Positions 10,608 to 21,567 of a stretch of DNA of 64,000 nucleotides are shown piece by piece. The notes beneath the pieces were generated by a model. The model made no database searches, was not told the origin of the DNA, and worked only from the letters and a program-made list of their open reading frames with translations. The DNA is from Cryptomeria japonica (lineage: Eukaryota > Streptophyta > Pinopsida > Cupressales > Cupressaceae). The number at the start of each line of letters is the position of its first letter. Positions within the stretch are counted from its first letter, which is position 1. The stretch lies in the NCBI RefSeq assembly GCF_030272615.1, contig NC_081411.1, positions 837,178,136-837,242,135 on the forward strand. The letters run 5' to 3'. The position numbers were made by a program, and so were the translations under genes.

Positions 10608-12540
10608 CTAAACTACTGATGGATCATCAAAATTGATCCTCTTTGAAGCACTCCTTGGCTCTGAAGGATCTTGCACAAGCTAAAATCAAACCACAATTGA
10701 GATTAGTTATATTGTATAATTTACATTCAAAAAGTTAACATAAAAATAAATATGCATTGAACTATAATTGAACACTAAAATTGAATTCTTGATTACCTCA
10801 AGTTCGCATCTTCTCTTAGGACAGTTAGGAGTCCTAGAATATGTCTATGGTAGAGAAGGGATGCCATGAAGATTTTCTTAGATAATCTATATATCTTCAC
10901 AAACATAACATTGATACAAGTTAGCATATAATTGTCAAAGATAGGAACATATCTACTAAACGCAAAATAAAATAAACACATGTACCTGAGGCATTTCTTC
11001 TTCTACTTCTTCAGGTATTATGGAAGCAATCAAGAAGGATGTGAAGCCGCCAATTTTAAGTACATAAAGATGATATGTATGTGAAACTATCAATCTATGT
11101 AAACATGTATAATCATTATAAGTTATTTAAACTCTTAATTCAATCATATTTGCATTCAATTACCTTTCCCTTGTCTCTGACTGCGCTTCCAGAGCCTAGA
11201 TCGTGTGAACCGCACTCGCGCAAGGTGTGTCCTAGAAGATTACAATAAGATAAAAATGTAAGTTAATATTTAATTTAATTGATGACAATTTAAATGAAAA
11301 GCATGTATACAATAAAAAAAATGTAAATGACTAGGTGCAATAATATATGTACCGTATAACTGTCAAGGCCAAATAAAACGGTTGTGAGGGTGGCATCATT
11401 GACTTGTGATAACTCCTCCTTAGACTTCAATTGTTAAATAGACCATGTATACAAATATTAGTACTTAATACTATCTCTTATAAATATTCATTTAAAATAA
11501 AATGCATTATGAAATTACAAGTTAAGTCTTACCACTATATTATTAGTGTACGATGAAGGTACCTCCTCGTCTCTAGTATGCAAGGGATCCCTAGGGTGTG
11601 ATCCAATCCATGTTGTCTCGTAAGGGGCATCATCCATATCATGCACCTCATAATCAGCTATGTCCATGGGAGGATCAACAAGTTGTCCTTGGAGAGGACT
11701 TAAGCATACATGATGGCACATAGCACAAGTATGCGACATACCAATATGTGGAGCTGAGGTGGATGTGTCAAAACCACCCAATCCACAACTAGAATCACCC
11801 ACATGTGGTTGAGCTACTTTCTTAGCCTGAGAAACCAAAAGGCCACTCAAAGAGTGAATAGTCGATATAGTTTGTGACGTGCTACCTCGGCAATAATATC
11901 TAGATGCTATACTAGAGGTGGGCGATCAATGGGACGAGGAGGAACATATGGGCCCTGTAATACTCAAACTTCCCTAGGTCAATCTTGAGGCATACCTAAC
12001 CCCACACCCTGAAAATGCTTGATGTCAATGTAGTTGACATGCTTGCCCAAAACAAACTCCACATACAATTTCTTGATGAAGTAGAATGGTAGATCAAGAT
12101 TTTTGTTGGGTGGTCTATCAAAAACCATCCACCAACGATCCCAAAAGTGTTTTACAATATCTTCATTTTGACACCATTTGATGGAAAGTTTTATTTTTTC
12201 ACATCTACAGGCTCTCTGGTGCGAGGAATAATAAATAGTGCATGACAATATCATCTTTGGATATCTCGAGGTTCTTCACCCCGTCATATAGGACAAGCCA
12301 TTCACATACTTATTCCTCATGACCTCTTGCCACAAGAGAATGACATTGTGTTGAGTGGTGACAGTTTCTACATTGGCTATTATTGCATTTAGTGTGGTTA
12401 ACATCTGGGATAGATGAGGGATTCTACTATAAACATTAGCAATGCCCCTCAATTGGTTTGAATTTTGACCAATTAAATCTTCAATTGGGGGGAGGGGGGG
12501 GTTGGTGGTTGTGGCAGTTGTGGATTGTCATTATTATCAC
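10608..12540 (-). pseudogene. Broken multi-exon gene or transposon gene, function unknown
   Basis: Minus-strand coding pieces run leftward: a Pro-rich stretch (about 12530-12490), a frame with QNSNQLRG and LLWQEVM (about 12460-12290), then WDRWWMVFDRPPN and FYFIKKLYVEF (12254-11979), then 11850-11533. Apparent splice signals follow: a donor GTGGTAAGA near 11533, an exon at about 11353-11421, a 37-bp exon at 10797-10833 (AG before, GTAATC after), and a last exon 10608-10679 preceded by TTTTAG that ends in a TAG stop. Stops and a frameshift disrupt the first exon. The family is unidentified; a captured host gene or a DNA-transposon accessory gene are both possible. Exon borders are read by eye only. 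Confidence 0.4.
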
Positions 12541-12865
12541 CCACTTTACTTGATTGAAGCTTAAAATTTCAATTTAGTTAACAAATTTCAAACAACAATG
12601 TATTTGAAATAAAAAAACCAAGTTTATATAAAAAATGAAAAACAAATAAAAATGTGAATAAATGATAAAATGACAAGGAAATTGTAAAAAAAATCATACC
12701 TAATGGCAAGATTTGATGAAAATATGCTCCAAGAATCAGATATCGAATTCTTTCAAATCACCAAACTCGTGGGTAAAAATGACCCATGAACGACCATAGT
12801 CAAATATATATAATACCCACAGGTATTGGATATTCAATATCCTTATCTTTTTTCGTTTGAACATA

Positions 12866-13065
12866 TGATGAATATTATATATTATTAATATAATATATAA
12901 TATATAATATATAATATATAATATATATTATATATCATATAATATATAATATATAATATATAATATATATTATATATCATATATTATATATCATATATTA
13001 TATAATATATAATATAGATTATATATGATATATTATATATTATTCATATATAATATATAATATTC
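12866..13065. repeat. ATATA-rich self-complementary tandem repeat
   Basis: Units of the type ATATAATATATAAT alternate with ATATTATATATCAT, so the tract can pair with itself over about 200 bp. It is probably a microsatellite-derived or foldback relic. Confidence 0.7.
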
Positions 13066-13493
13066 AATTTTAATAATATCAGATTTCTGATATGCTTAGG
13101 TTTTTTCCATCGCTGAATGTACTGACATCCAAGCCAAGCAAAAAGTCAACACAAATTTCTCACATTTTTTGGTGAGTGGAAAAGGTATTTTTTTCATATC
13201 GCCACTTTTTGGCCCCTCGTCATCTTGCACATACCCACTAGAGACATCTTAAGAGAGTGTTCATGTACTTGAATGAAAATTTTGATTTCTACTTGCTTAA
13301 TCATGGCACTAATGATGTTGGTAGGGTGTACAAGGATTTGTTGTTTCTAATTGGGTTCAACATGCAGATAGCTAGAGGTCTAGAGGTGGATATGTGTTTG
13401 TTTTATTTGAAAAAGAAGGAAGTTCAATGAGCAATAAACAACAAACAATTGCCATATATGTAAAAAATGAACTATAATTCAAAGAAAAAAAGT

Positions 13494-13531
<38 letters not shown>

Positions 13532-15283
13532 TTGACTAATTTTGTTTGAGAATTGTGTGCACAATGTGAAGATTATTTTGTCTTATAAATTACATGTGGG
13601 TAGGGAGAAAGGTTACCATGAGGAATCCACATAAGTAATTTTGATCCAAGGAGGTTCAGTCAAACCTACTTCAATCTACTCTCATTTTGTACATTTCAAA
13701 CACTGTCTCTCTACCCTACATGTAGATTTCAAATGGGGTTTGTTTGAGCTCCTAATAATTTCTCAGTGTGATGTGGTGCAACAAGTTTGTTGCCTAGGTT
13801 TGATCGAATGCGATTAAATAACACATACATTTGATCAATCTTGAGCATTATGGGCCTATTTTTTAGTGATATTTTTTATTTTGATCTAAAAGTGGGACAT
13901 GCTTATGTGTTTTCATGCTACATAATTTAAGTACAAACACGCGAACAAATAAGTTAGAAGACTAAACGTACATCTAATTCAAAGCCAACATTAGCCAACA
14001 TTATAAGTTAAGGGTCACAATTTTCTATATTTATGTTACTCATATTCTTCGAGCCCCTAATAAAGCACATATCAAGTTTAAGTTTATCAAATATCTTCTA
14101 TTGTATATATAAAAAAAACAATGCAAATTTAATGATAGTTTTTTAACCACCAAATTCAAAGCTGTTCTTTCTAGAGAAGATCTTGTATGGAAATGGTTTG
14201 GTAGCGAGCATATACCAACCAAGTCCAATGAAGTTTTGAAACAGTCAAATGATGAAATGACGTTGAGTAGGGAGCATTGACCACAAACAATCCACCAAAC
14301 GCTTAGTCAAAGAATTGAAACAAATTTCAAACGGGAGTTGGCAAATCAATTTACGTTCATACGTGTAATTTTATCTTCTTTTATTGGCAAAATAGACCAC
14401 GGCTAGCTCCCTTTTAAATGGTTTGATGACTTAATAATCAATTAGAATGCTTTAAAATCCCTTCAACAAATGAAGCTCAAGTTTATTTCATAGTAATCAG
14501 ATCAAGCTAGATTTACTGTAGATGATTTATATTCGATAGTAAAAAAAAATATAAAAAAGGATAGAGTTTAAAGTTATTATTTGAGATATTTGGTATTAAA
14601 ATATTAATTATGTTGAAGGGATTTCTTATATGAAATAGACAATTTATTTTTTGAAATCAATGATTAGAATTGAAGAGAAGCATGCAAGACAATAGAATTA
14701 ATCTCGACGGTATGTTTACATTTATATTACTTTTAAAATTGTGTATTTTAATATTATATTTAAAAAAGAATGTGAATAAAATAAAAAATCTATTTTTTAT
14801 TATTATCTTCTTTTGATATAAATATTTTTAATATAATTTCTTTTATTAGGATATGTAAATTTGGTTTTTTTTTAAGTTTCAAAAAGAAAATGAAAAAATA
14901 TTTAAAAAGAGCGAGTTAATTTTGATTCATCTTCTTCTTTCATGGATTAATTTTTATTAAGTTAAAATTTTATTTTAATTATTTATATCTTTATATGGAA
15001 TAATGAATAATAATTTTAAATATTAGAATTGATTTAATTTATAATTTTTTTACTTTATTAAAATTCAATTTATTATAAAATAACTATATATTTGAATTTG
15101 TAGTCTAATTAAAAAAAAATCAACTTAAAACTTAAATTAAAAGTTTAGAGCTAGAGAGAGAAAAACAAACTTTTGATTACTCGTTTCATGCCAATAATTT
15201 AAGGATATCATGTGTGGACTTGGGGAGTTATGCCTAGGGTAGCATGTCATTTGATCATTATCTTCATCTTTATCTCTCTCCCC

Positions 15284-15284
<1 letters not shown>

Positions 15285-15343
<59 letters not shown>
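15285..15343. repeat. (CT)n microsatellite
   Basis: An uninterrupted CT dinucleotide run sits inside a longer pyrimidine-rich tract on the plus strand. Confidence 0.9.
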
Positions 15344-15345
<2 letters not shown>

Positions 15346-16390
15346 CCCTCTATCCTTCCAACTATGTCTATATCTCTCCTTTCTAACCCTCTCTCCCTCT
15401 CTTCACATCGCTTCCTCTTTTTATATCTCTTTATTTTTCCTCTCTCTATTTCTATCCATCCCTTCCTCTCTCTATCTATTTATATATATCGTTCTCCATC
15501 TCTATATCTATCTTCATATCTCTCTCACTCAAAGATGGATTCCTTGTTTCTCCATCCCTATATATATCTAAATATCTCTATCATTCACACAAACACACAT
15601 TCCATATTTCTCCCTCCCCATATCTAAAACAATAATTGTAATGGTATTTTAGATATTATGTTAAGTTGTTATAAAAATAAATGTAATGGTATTTTAGTTT
15701 TATTTCTTAATTGGTGTATGTGAACTCAAAATGGTATCATTTTTTAATAGTTTCTTCAATACATATGTTTTTGTCAATGCAAACACCACTAGAAGAATTT
15801 GACAAGTTCCAAATTTATTATATATCTTTTTATAGCCCTTTTGTTTGTGTACATATTAGTTTGAATAGTTTATTGATGGATAAAGTTAAGTAGATAAAAG
15901 TATAAATGATATTTTTTGATGTTTTGATTAGTAGATCACCTATTCTTCTTAATTTTTCTAGGTCATTTCTCCTTGTTGATTGTGACACTATTTCAATAGA
16001 ATAGAGACTTGTCTCATTGTATTTGTTTGAATCATTCATTTCAAATGAATCATAAACATTACATCATTTCAATTTCAATTCATAGTGATCATGATAGTGT
16101 TGTAGGGAATAATTAATACCATTTTTTTGAATTGTTCAACAAACTTCACCTTTCACTTATTGCAACGGTGTTATATTAGCTATATAGGAGTTTAAATATA
16201 TCTAATTTTACTTAGTTTAGTGATAGTCTTCAAGGCTAAGTAGGAAAGTTGGGTTTGGTTATCACTTAATTCATTATTTTTCATCGTACCTATGATCTCG
16301 TTACCTATTAAGGTATACCCTTAGGAAGACCCTCTAATGTTTAATTTGAGCTCTAAGCATGGGAGATATAATCCATTCTCATGGATTTAG

Positions 16391-17696
16391 TGTTGGATAT
16401 TGCTGCTGCTAGGATATGTTGTTGTCATTGATGTCAACATATTATTGTGATTTATTGTTCTGGTGATTACAGATTGGTTTATTAGGATCTTGGTTTATTG
16501 TATGGAGTATTTATAGTATCATTATATTCTTCTATATTGGTTTTGGTGATCTAGAAAGCTTAACTGATTATATCATATGATCTGGTTTTTAGTTTTTTTT
16601 CTAATTAGTTCTTTGTAGAGTTCAGTATTACCTCCAATATATTCTTGTGTGATCATATCTCGAGCTGAGATTTTGTGGTCTTGTGTATCTTCATTTCAAA
16701 TGGTTCATGATTTGGTGCTCCACAAGTTATATTTCATCATGACAATTGTTGTTTCTTGTTTCAGATGTTGATTGATGAAGATTTGATAAGTGGTGTTGGT
16801 ACAACTATTACTGATGATTCTAACGTGCTTGATGGGGTTTCCTAAGTATGTACTACTTGTTTTGATGATCCACATTGATTGTTGTGCATGTTATTAGTGA
16901 TTTTGTTGAACCGGTGATGTTCTTCGTGTTAAGCGGTTTTCTTGGTGGTGTAGCATGTTGTGGTTGATCTTGGCATGATTATCGATAGTGTTGAGCATTT
17001 GGAAATCTAATTTAGGTCCATGTTATGTCATGTATATCATTATATTGGTCTCATGGTCGATCTTTGTATCGTGTGATCTAATTTTGTAATTGTGAGTTGA
17101 GGGTTTAGCCGACCTTGTTGTCAAGGTTGATGAATTGTATAAATAGGTGATATAGTCATCTAATTTAGAGGTCAAGTTTGTGTTTGTATTATCAAAGTGT
17201 TGTATGTGCAAACAAGTGATTCATCCTTCGACATTGTGATTGAGAAGAGATTGGTGTTGCATAGCAGACAATTATGCTTAACCAAAACTATCATCAGGCA
17301 TTTGGAGATGTTATTATTGTGATTCATTCCCTCGGGATTGTAGTCTGAATCTTGTTGTAAGTCAGTGAGACTTCCTTGAGGGTTGTATCCTTCCGGGTTA
17401 TTATATTTGAGTAGTGAGCTCTAGGTGGTGTGTCTGAATGCTGGTGTATTCCCCATTGTAATATTTTCACATGTACTACTATAGAGTATCATCTTATTGT
17501 GCGTAGGTTCCCACTGTAGTTTTTCCCTTAACCAGGTTTTCCACATCAAAATCTTGGTGTTGTATGTTGTGCTATCAATTTTCTTATCTTTGTTGTTGCT
17601 ACAATTTATCAGATTTGTATTTGTGGTTGAGTTTATAGATCTGGTAGAAAAATGATTCACCCCCCTCTAAGTTTTCTCTCATTGTTGTTTCCAACA
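16391..17696 (+). repeat. 5' LTR of copia element G
   Basis: A 1306-bp unit starts TGTTGGATATTG and ends TTGTTTCCAACA, followed two bases later by a perfect initiator-Met primer site. A TATA box (TATAAATA) lies at 17138-17145. Shared with the LTRs of B, D, A1 and A2 are AAGTCAGTGAGACTTCCTT (17358-17376), GTAGTGAGCTCTAGG (17411-17425) and GATTCACCCCCCTCT near the 3' end. Confidence 0.85.
17138..17145 (+). promoter_or_regulatory. TATA box in the element G LTR
   Basis: TATAAATA lies about 750 bp into the LTR, a position consistent with the U3 promoter of an LTR retrotransposon. The transcription start is not determined. Confidence 0.5.
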
Positions 17697-17698
17697 AT

Positions 17699-17710
17699 TG
17701 GTATCAGAGC
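17699..17710 (+). promoter_or_regulatory. Primer-binding site of element G (initiator Met tRNA)
   Basis: TGGTATCAGAGC, the standard plant copia primer site, lies two bases downstream of the LTR end. Confidence 0.9.
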
Positions 17711-17752
17711 AAGATCCTCTGAAAGAAGCTTAACCGCTTGAGGATATCCGAG

Positions 17753-18507
17753 ATGACAACTGGAGGTGTTATCTTTAAGAAGGAAAGTTTGAGATTTGAT
17801 GGAATTAACTATGCTATATGGAAGAACCGGATGGAGGTGCACTTGAGATGTCTTGGAGAAAATTACTGGAAGATTACAAAGAATACATATTTTGTTCCTC
17901 CGAATGGACCGGTTACTGCAGATGAGATTAAGGAAGTTGAAAATAACATTAGAACAAAGGAAGCATTACTAAGTGCCCTGACTAATTCAGAGATGACAAA
18001 TATAATGGGACTTCAGACTACACATGAGATCTAGGAGAAGCTTGAAACCTTGTATGAAGGAGATAAACAAATCAAAGTTGCTAAGTTGCAGAGTTTGAAA
18101 GGGAAGTATGAGATGCTGAAGATGGGAGACATAAATTCCTTTATGGCTAAAGTAAATGAACTAGTCCTAAGTATCAGATGTGCCGATGGAACCCTTGAAG
18201 AAGATGAAATTGTTACTAAGGTGTTGAGATCATTGCCTCCTGCATACAAATATAAGGTAGCTTCTATTGATGAAATCTGGAGTGTGACTACTGTGACAAG
18301 AGACATGTTGGTCAAAAACATTGATGTATTTGAACTAAGTGAATTTGGTGAATCACATGGGAAGTTTGAGACAACATTTAGAGCATCTATATCCGGAAAG
18401 TAGAAGTATGATCTTGAAGAATGCAGAATATCTAGATATAAAAGAGAAATAAGAAAGATGGAAGAGAAAGAAAGAGAATTGGAGGAGCTTGTGTTAGACA
18501 GTTCAAA
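17753..18507 (+). pseudogene. 5' part of copia gag (element G), interrupted by element D
   Basis: The ATG at 17753 opens a copia-type gag: FDGINYAIWKNRMEVHL near the start, then the conserved ALLSALT, W/stop-EKLETLYEGD and VLRSLPPAYKYKV blocks, and a coiled-coil start (KREIRKMEEKERELEEL) near 18440-18500. In-frame TAG codons occur at 18031-18033 (where Trp is expected) and 18403-18405. Sequence switches at about 18508 to the LTR of element D, so the rest of G, including its pol, must lie beyond the window to the right if it exists. Gag forms the virus-like particle that packages element RNA. Confidence 0.8.
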
Positions 18508-19319
18508 TAATCGGAAGACAACTGAGAGAGGGGGGTGAATCAGTTGTCACTAGATTATCAGAACCTTAAGCAATTAAAAATTTAATACCGGAACCCAAAA
18601 GATCAATACCGAAATGCATAAACCAATTAAAGAAATAGCAGATATACCAATTAAGAACAAGCAACAATTAGAGAATAATACCATCCACATGATACCAAGA
18701 TTTGTACGTGGAAAATTCGGTAAAGGGAAAAACCATGGTGGGAAGGTTACCCACAGTGAGATAATACCTCTGCAGTAAGTATGTGATTATAAATTGAGGG
18801 GCCTGCACTTGCCGCAAGACCAACAACCTAGAGCACACTGCTTATTACAAAAGGAGTCTCACTGACTACATAAAAATCCAGACTACAATCCAGAAGAGAG
18901 AATGAATTGCAATGATAGCATCTTCTATGCCTGAGTACAGTTCCGGTTAAGCTCAATATCAAAGGACTTAATCCTCTTACATAAACCCAACTCGATCACC
19001 AATGATCGACCAAATCCTTTGCATGAATGATTAATACATTATTCATTCCTATACCATCCTTGCATATGATCTACAATGAGATCTTACATCATATATATAC
19101 AAAACTTCGACCATAAACAATAAGGTCGGCCACCAGACAATAAACCAATTACATAATTACCAAACATGTCGGCCTAAGACCAAACAAATAATATCTAACC
19201 CATAACACATCAAGAAGTCCAATCAACACATTATATTAAGCCAGTCCATAACCTAGATAGTACCAGACCCAATTCAGTTCCACACACGCTAAAGAAATGA
19301 TCCCAATCAACCAAGTATC
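18508..19319 (-). repeat. 3' LTR of element D, left part
   Basis: On the minus strand this is the 3' portion of the LTR. It carries TTCACCCCCCTCTCTCAGTTG near its end, plus the blocks complementary to GGGGCCTGCACTTGC (18798 onward), CCTAGAGCACACTGC and CTCACTGACTACATAAAAATC, shared with A1. It stops at the GTATC duplication (19315-19319) left by element B and resumes at 50149. Confidence 0.75.
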
Positions 19320-20093
19320 TATTGGAAAATGCATACTCCAATGAGAAATTGTAGGTGATGGAAGGTATTGTCATTGATGGCAACCTTACAATCATATGAT
19401 ACTGGTAGGTACCGATACCAGCAAACTCTACACCGACATACGTTCACCACCGAAAAGATTGATTACTGGCACCCTGGCCAACAGGATTTTATTTATTACA
19501 AAATGTAATTAATTGTAATATCTTTTTGTAAGCCGACAAGGCAAGTTGTAATATGACTCATATAAGTATGAGTTCATGTAAATCATTTTTAGATAAGTAT
19601 ATGGTTAGATTATTGATGCGAATATTAAGGCAGAGTTTTGTATATGGTTTTGGAAGTTGCAGAGCTTAAACCAGTACTAGATCTGGCATAGTAGATGCCC
19701 TTTTGTAGTAGTACATGACATTGTATTTTCATAATCCACTTTTGTAAGTCAGTGAGACTTCTCCTTTTTGTATGTAAGTAGTGAGCTTTAGGCAGTTGGC
19801 CTTCCTGCATGTGCAGGCCCCTATTGTAACAATAATATTCTCTTATTGGCCAGTAAGCGAATATTGTGGGTCACAAATCCCATCGAGGTTTTTTCGACAC
19901 TTGGTTTCCTCGTTAAAAATATTGTGTTATGGTGTTTCTTTCATGTTGTGGTTCTTGTTCTTATAAACTGCATTAATTTTGGTTTACCAGTACACAATTT
20001 TGGAATGCTTTTCATTTAAGAAATTAAGAAAATCCATTAACCGACAAGATATTGATTCACTACCCCCTCTCAATATATTTGGGAATCCTAACA
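19320..20093 (+). repeat. 5' LTR of element B
   Basis: A 774-bp LTR starts TATTGGAAAATGC (ancestral TG mutated to TA) and ends GGGAATCCTAACA. It contains GTAAGTCAGTGAGACTTCTCC (19744 onward), GTAGTGAGCTTTAGGCAGTTGG, the palindrome CCTGCATGTGCAGG (19804-19817), GTGGGTCACAAATCCCA and a C-rich tract near the 3' end. It has about 20 bp (near 19449-19470) absent from the 3' LTR. Confidence 0.9.
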
Positions 20094-20095
20094 AT

Positions 20096-20107
20096 TGGTA
20101 TCAAAGC
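20096..20107 (+). promoter_or_regulatory. Primer-binding site of element B (initiator Met tRNA type)
   Basis: TGGTATCAAAGC lies two bases after the LTR end and differs from TGGTATCAGAGC at one position. Confidence 0.85.
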
Positions 20108-20165
20108 CTGGTCCTCTATTTTCAAAAGCCTAACAACTTGAGGAATATTTTGACACCGGTAGAGA

Positions 20166-21184
20166 TGGAAAACTTGAGGAAGCAACTAGAAACATCTCTT
20201 GCAGATTATGATGCAGAAAAAGTGAAGAATATCAAACTTGAAGATGATCTAAAGGCTGTACAGGAAATCATTCAAGGACTTCAGAAGAATCTCACTATTG
20301 CTAGGAACAAAAGAAGAGAACTTTTTGAGAAGATACAAAGTGATGATGATGAGAAAGAAACTCAATGATCTGGTGAACAAACTGAGACAAGAAAACAATA
20401 TAGTGAAGAATGAGATGCAAGATATGACTATGGGATTTTGTAAAGACGTTGAAGATAGAAAGAAGAATGAAGATGACTTGGTTAGAAGACTAAGTGATGC
20501 TGGAAATGAAAACACAAGACTCAGTCATGAAAATGATATGTTGAAGATAGATTTGATGCATACACAAAATGACACAAATGAACTCATGAGACAGAAAGAA
20601 ATCTCAGAGAATGAGTTGGCTACTACAAATCAATACAAGGAGAAAATCAATAAAAGTTCAGAAGAACTTGATGACATGCTGAAGAATTAGAAACCTAATG
20701 GAGATACTAATGGCCTTGTCTTTGAAGTTGGTGAAAGCTCCGGTACTAAAAACAATCATGATCATAGAAAACCAGTAAGACAACCTAATGCTTACAAATT
20801 TAATGGGAAATGCTTTAACTGTAACAAGTATGGTCATAGAGAAAATCAGTGCAGATCTAGAAATTATCAGAACACTAATACACCCACCGGTCAATGCTCT
20901 AAATGCAACAAAGTTGGTCATAATTCAGAAAACTGCAGAATGAATGTAAGATGTTATATTTGTGGAAGATTTGGACATCTATCTAATCAATGCAGAATAC
21001 ATACCGACATAGGATATGGGAAAGCTATTTAGAAAAAAACAATGTGACTTGTTATGCTTGTAACAAAATTGGACATATTGCAAAATTCTGTAGAAGTAAG
21101 GCATCACCGGCAAATAACAAAGGACCCAGCTTGAAAGGTAAAGAAAAGGTTGAAGAGTTAAAGCAAGAATTTTCAAAACAATAG
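20166..21184 (+). pseudogene. Gag remnant of element B: coiled coil plus four CCHC zinc knuckles
   Basis: From an ATG at 20166 there is a long Glu/Lys-rich coiled coil (to about 20690), with one frameshift near 20345 and a stop at 20688. Four zinc knuckles follow: CFNCNKYGHRENQC (20811-20852), CSKCNKVGHNSENC (20894-20935), CYICGRFGHLSNQC (20952-20993) and CYACNKIGHIAKFC (21050-21091). All four keep the CCHC ligands; a stop lies between the third and fourth. Four knuckles are more than the one usual in copia gag. The capsid-like core seen in element G gag is missing: coding starts about 70 bp after the LTR directly in the coiled coil. The likely role is RNA binding and oligomerisation. Confidence 0.8.
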
Positions 21185-21567
21185 ATTAGAAAGTCTGACG
21201 TGAATGTTAGTGAAGCTATTCCTTCACTGGTAGAATAGAGTATCACTCCACCAATAGGATATTCTTCATCTAACTGAGAAATAATCCTTTGGGGGTATGG
21301 AAACTAATTGAAAAAATGCTAATTAACCCTCGATTGATGGTGAGATGTTGGATCACTTCTTTACCGACAGATAAGTTAAGTTTTGACTTAACCGATATGT
21401 ATTAAATGTGGCAGTTGAAGGCAACTACACTATAAAGCAAGTGTTTTGGCTCTTTTTACATTCAGCAAGCATTCAAATCTCCAGAGAGCATGAAAATCCT
21501 GAGCGAAGACGTCTATAGTGAAAAGTGAAGCAAATCATCCTAAAGGCAGATTAAGGTATTTATAACT
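21185..21567 (+). other. Spacer between gag remnant and ORF2 of element B
   Basis: About 380 bp without a sustained frame lie between the gag remnant and the ORF2 ATG at 21568. The same arrangement occurs in A1. It may be an untranslated leader or internal promoter region for ORF2; no promoter motif is convincing. Confidence 0.4.

Larger units (their letters stand above)
12541..16390. other. AT-rich intergenic stretch with simple repeats
   Basis: No gene is supported. Contents seen: an ATATA-rich, self-complementary stretch at about 12866-13065, an (AT)n run near 13503-13528, long A/T-rich sequence at 14500-15180, and a pyrimidine tract with (CT)n at 15285-15343 that continues as CT-rich sequence to about 15620. 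Open frames across the (CT)n tract encode only Ser/Leu repeats and are not credible. Confidence 0.6.

Noticed and set aside
10322-10636. Open frames on both strands across a (TA)n run
   Set aside because: Low-complexity Ile/Tyr repeats only; the microsatellite explains them.
15212-15627. Two overlapping open frames rich in Ser/Leu/Tyr
   Set aside because: They arise from a (CT)n microsatellite and the surrounding pyrimidine tract.
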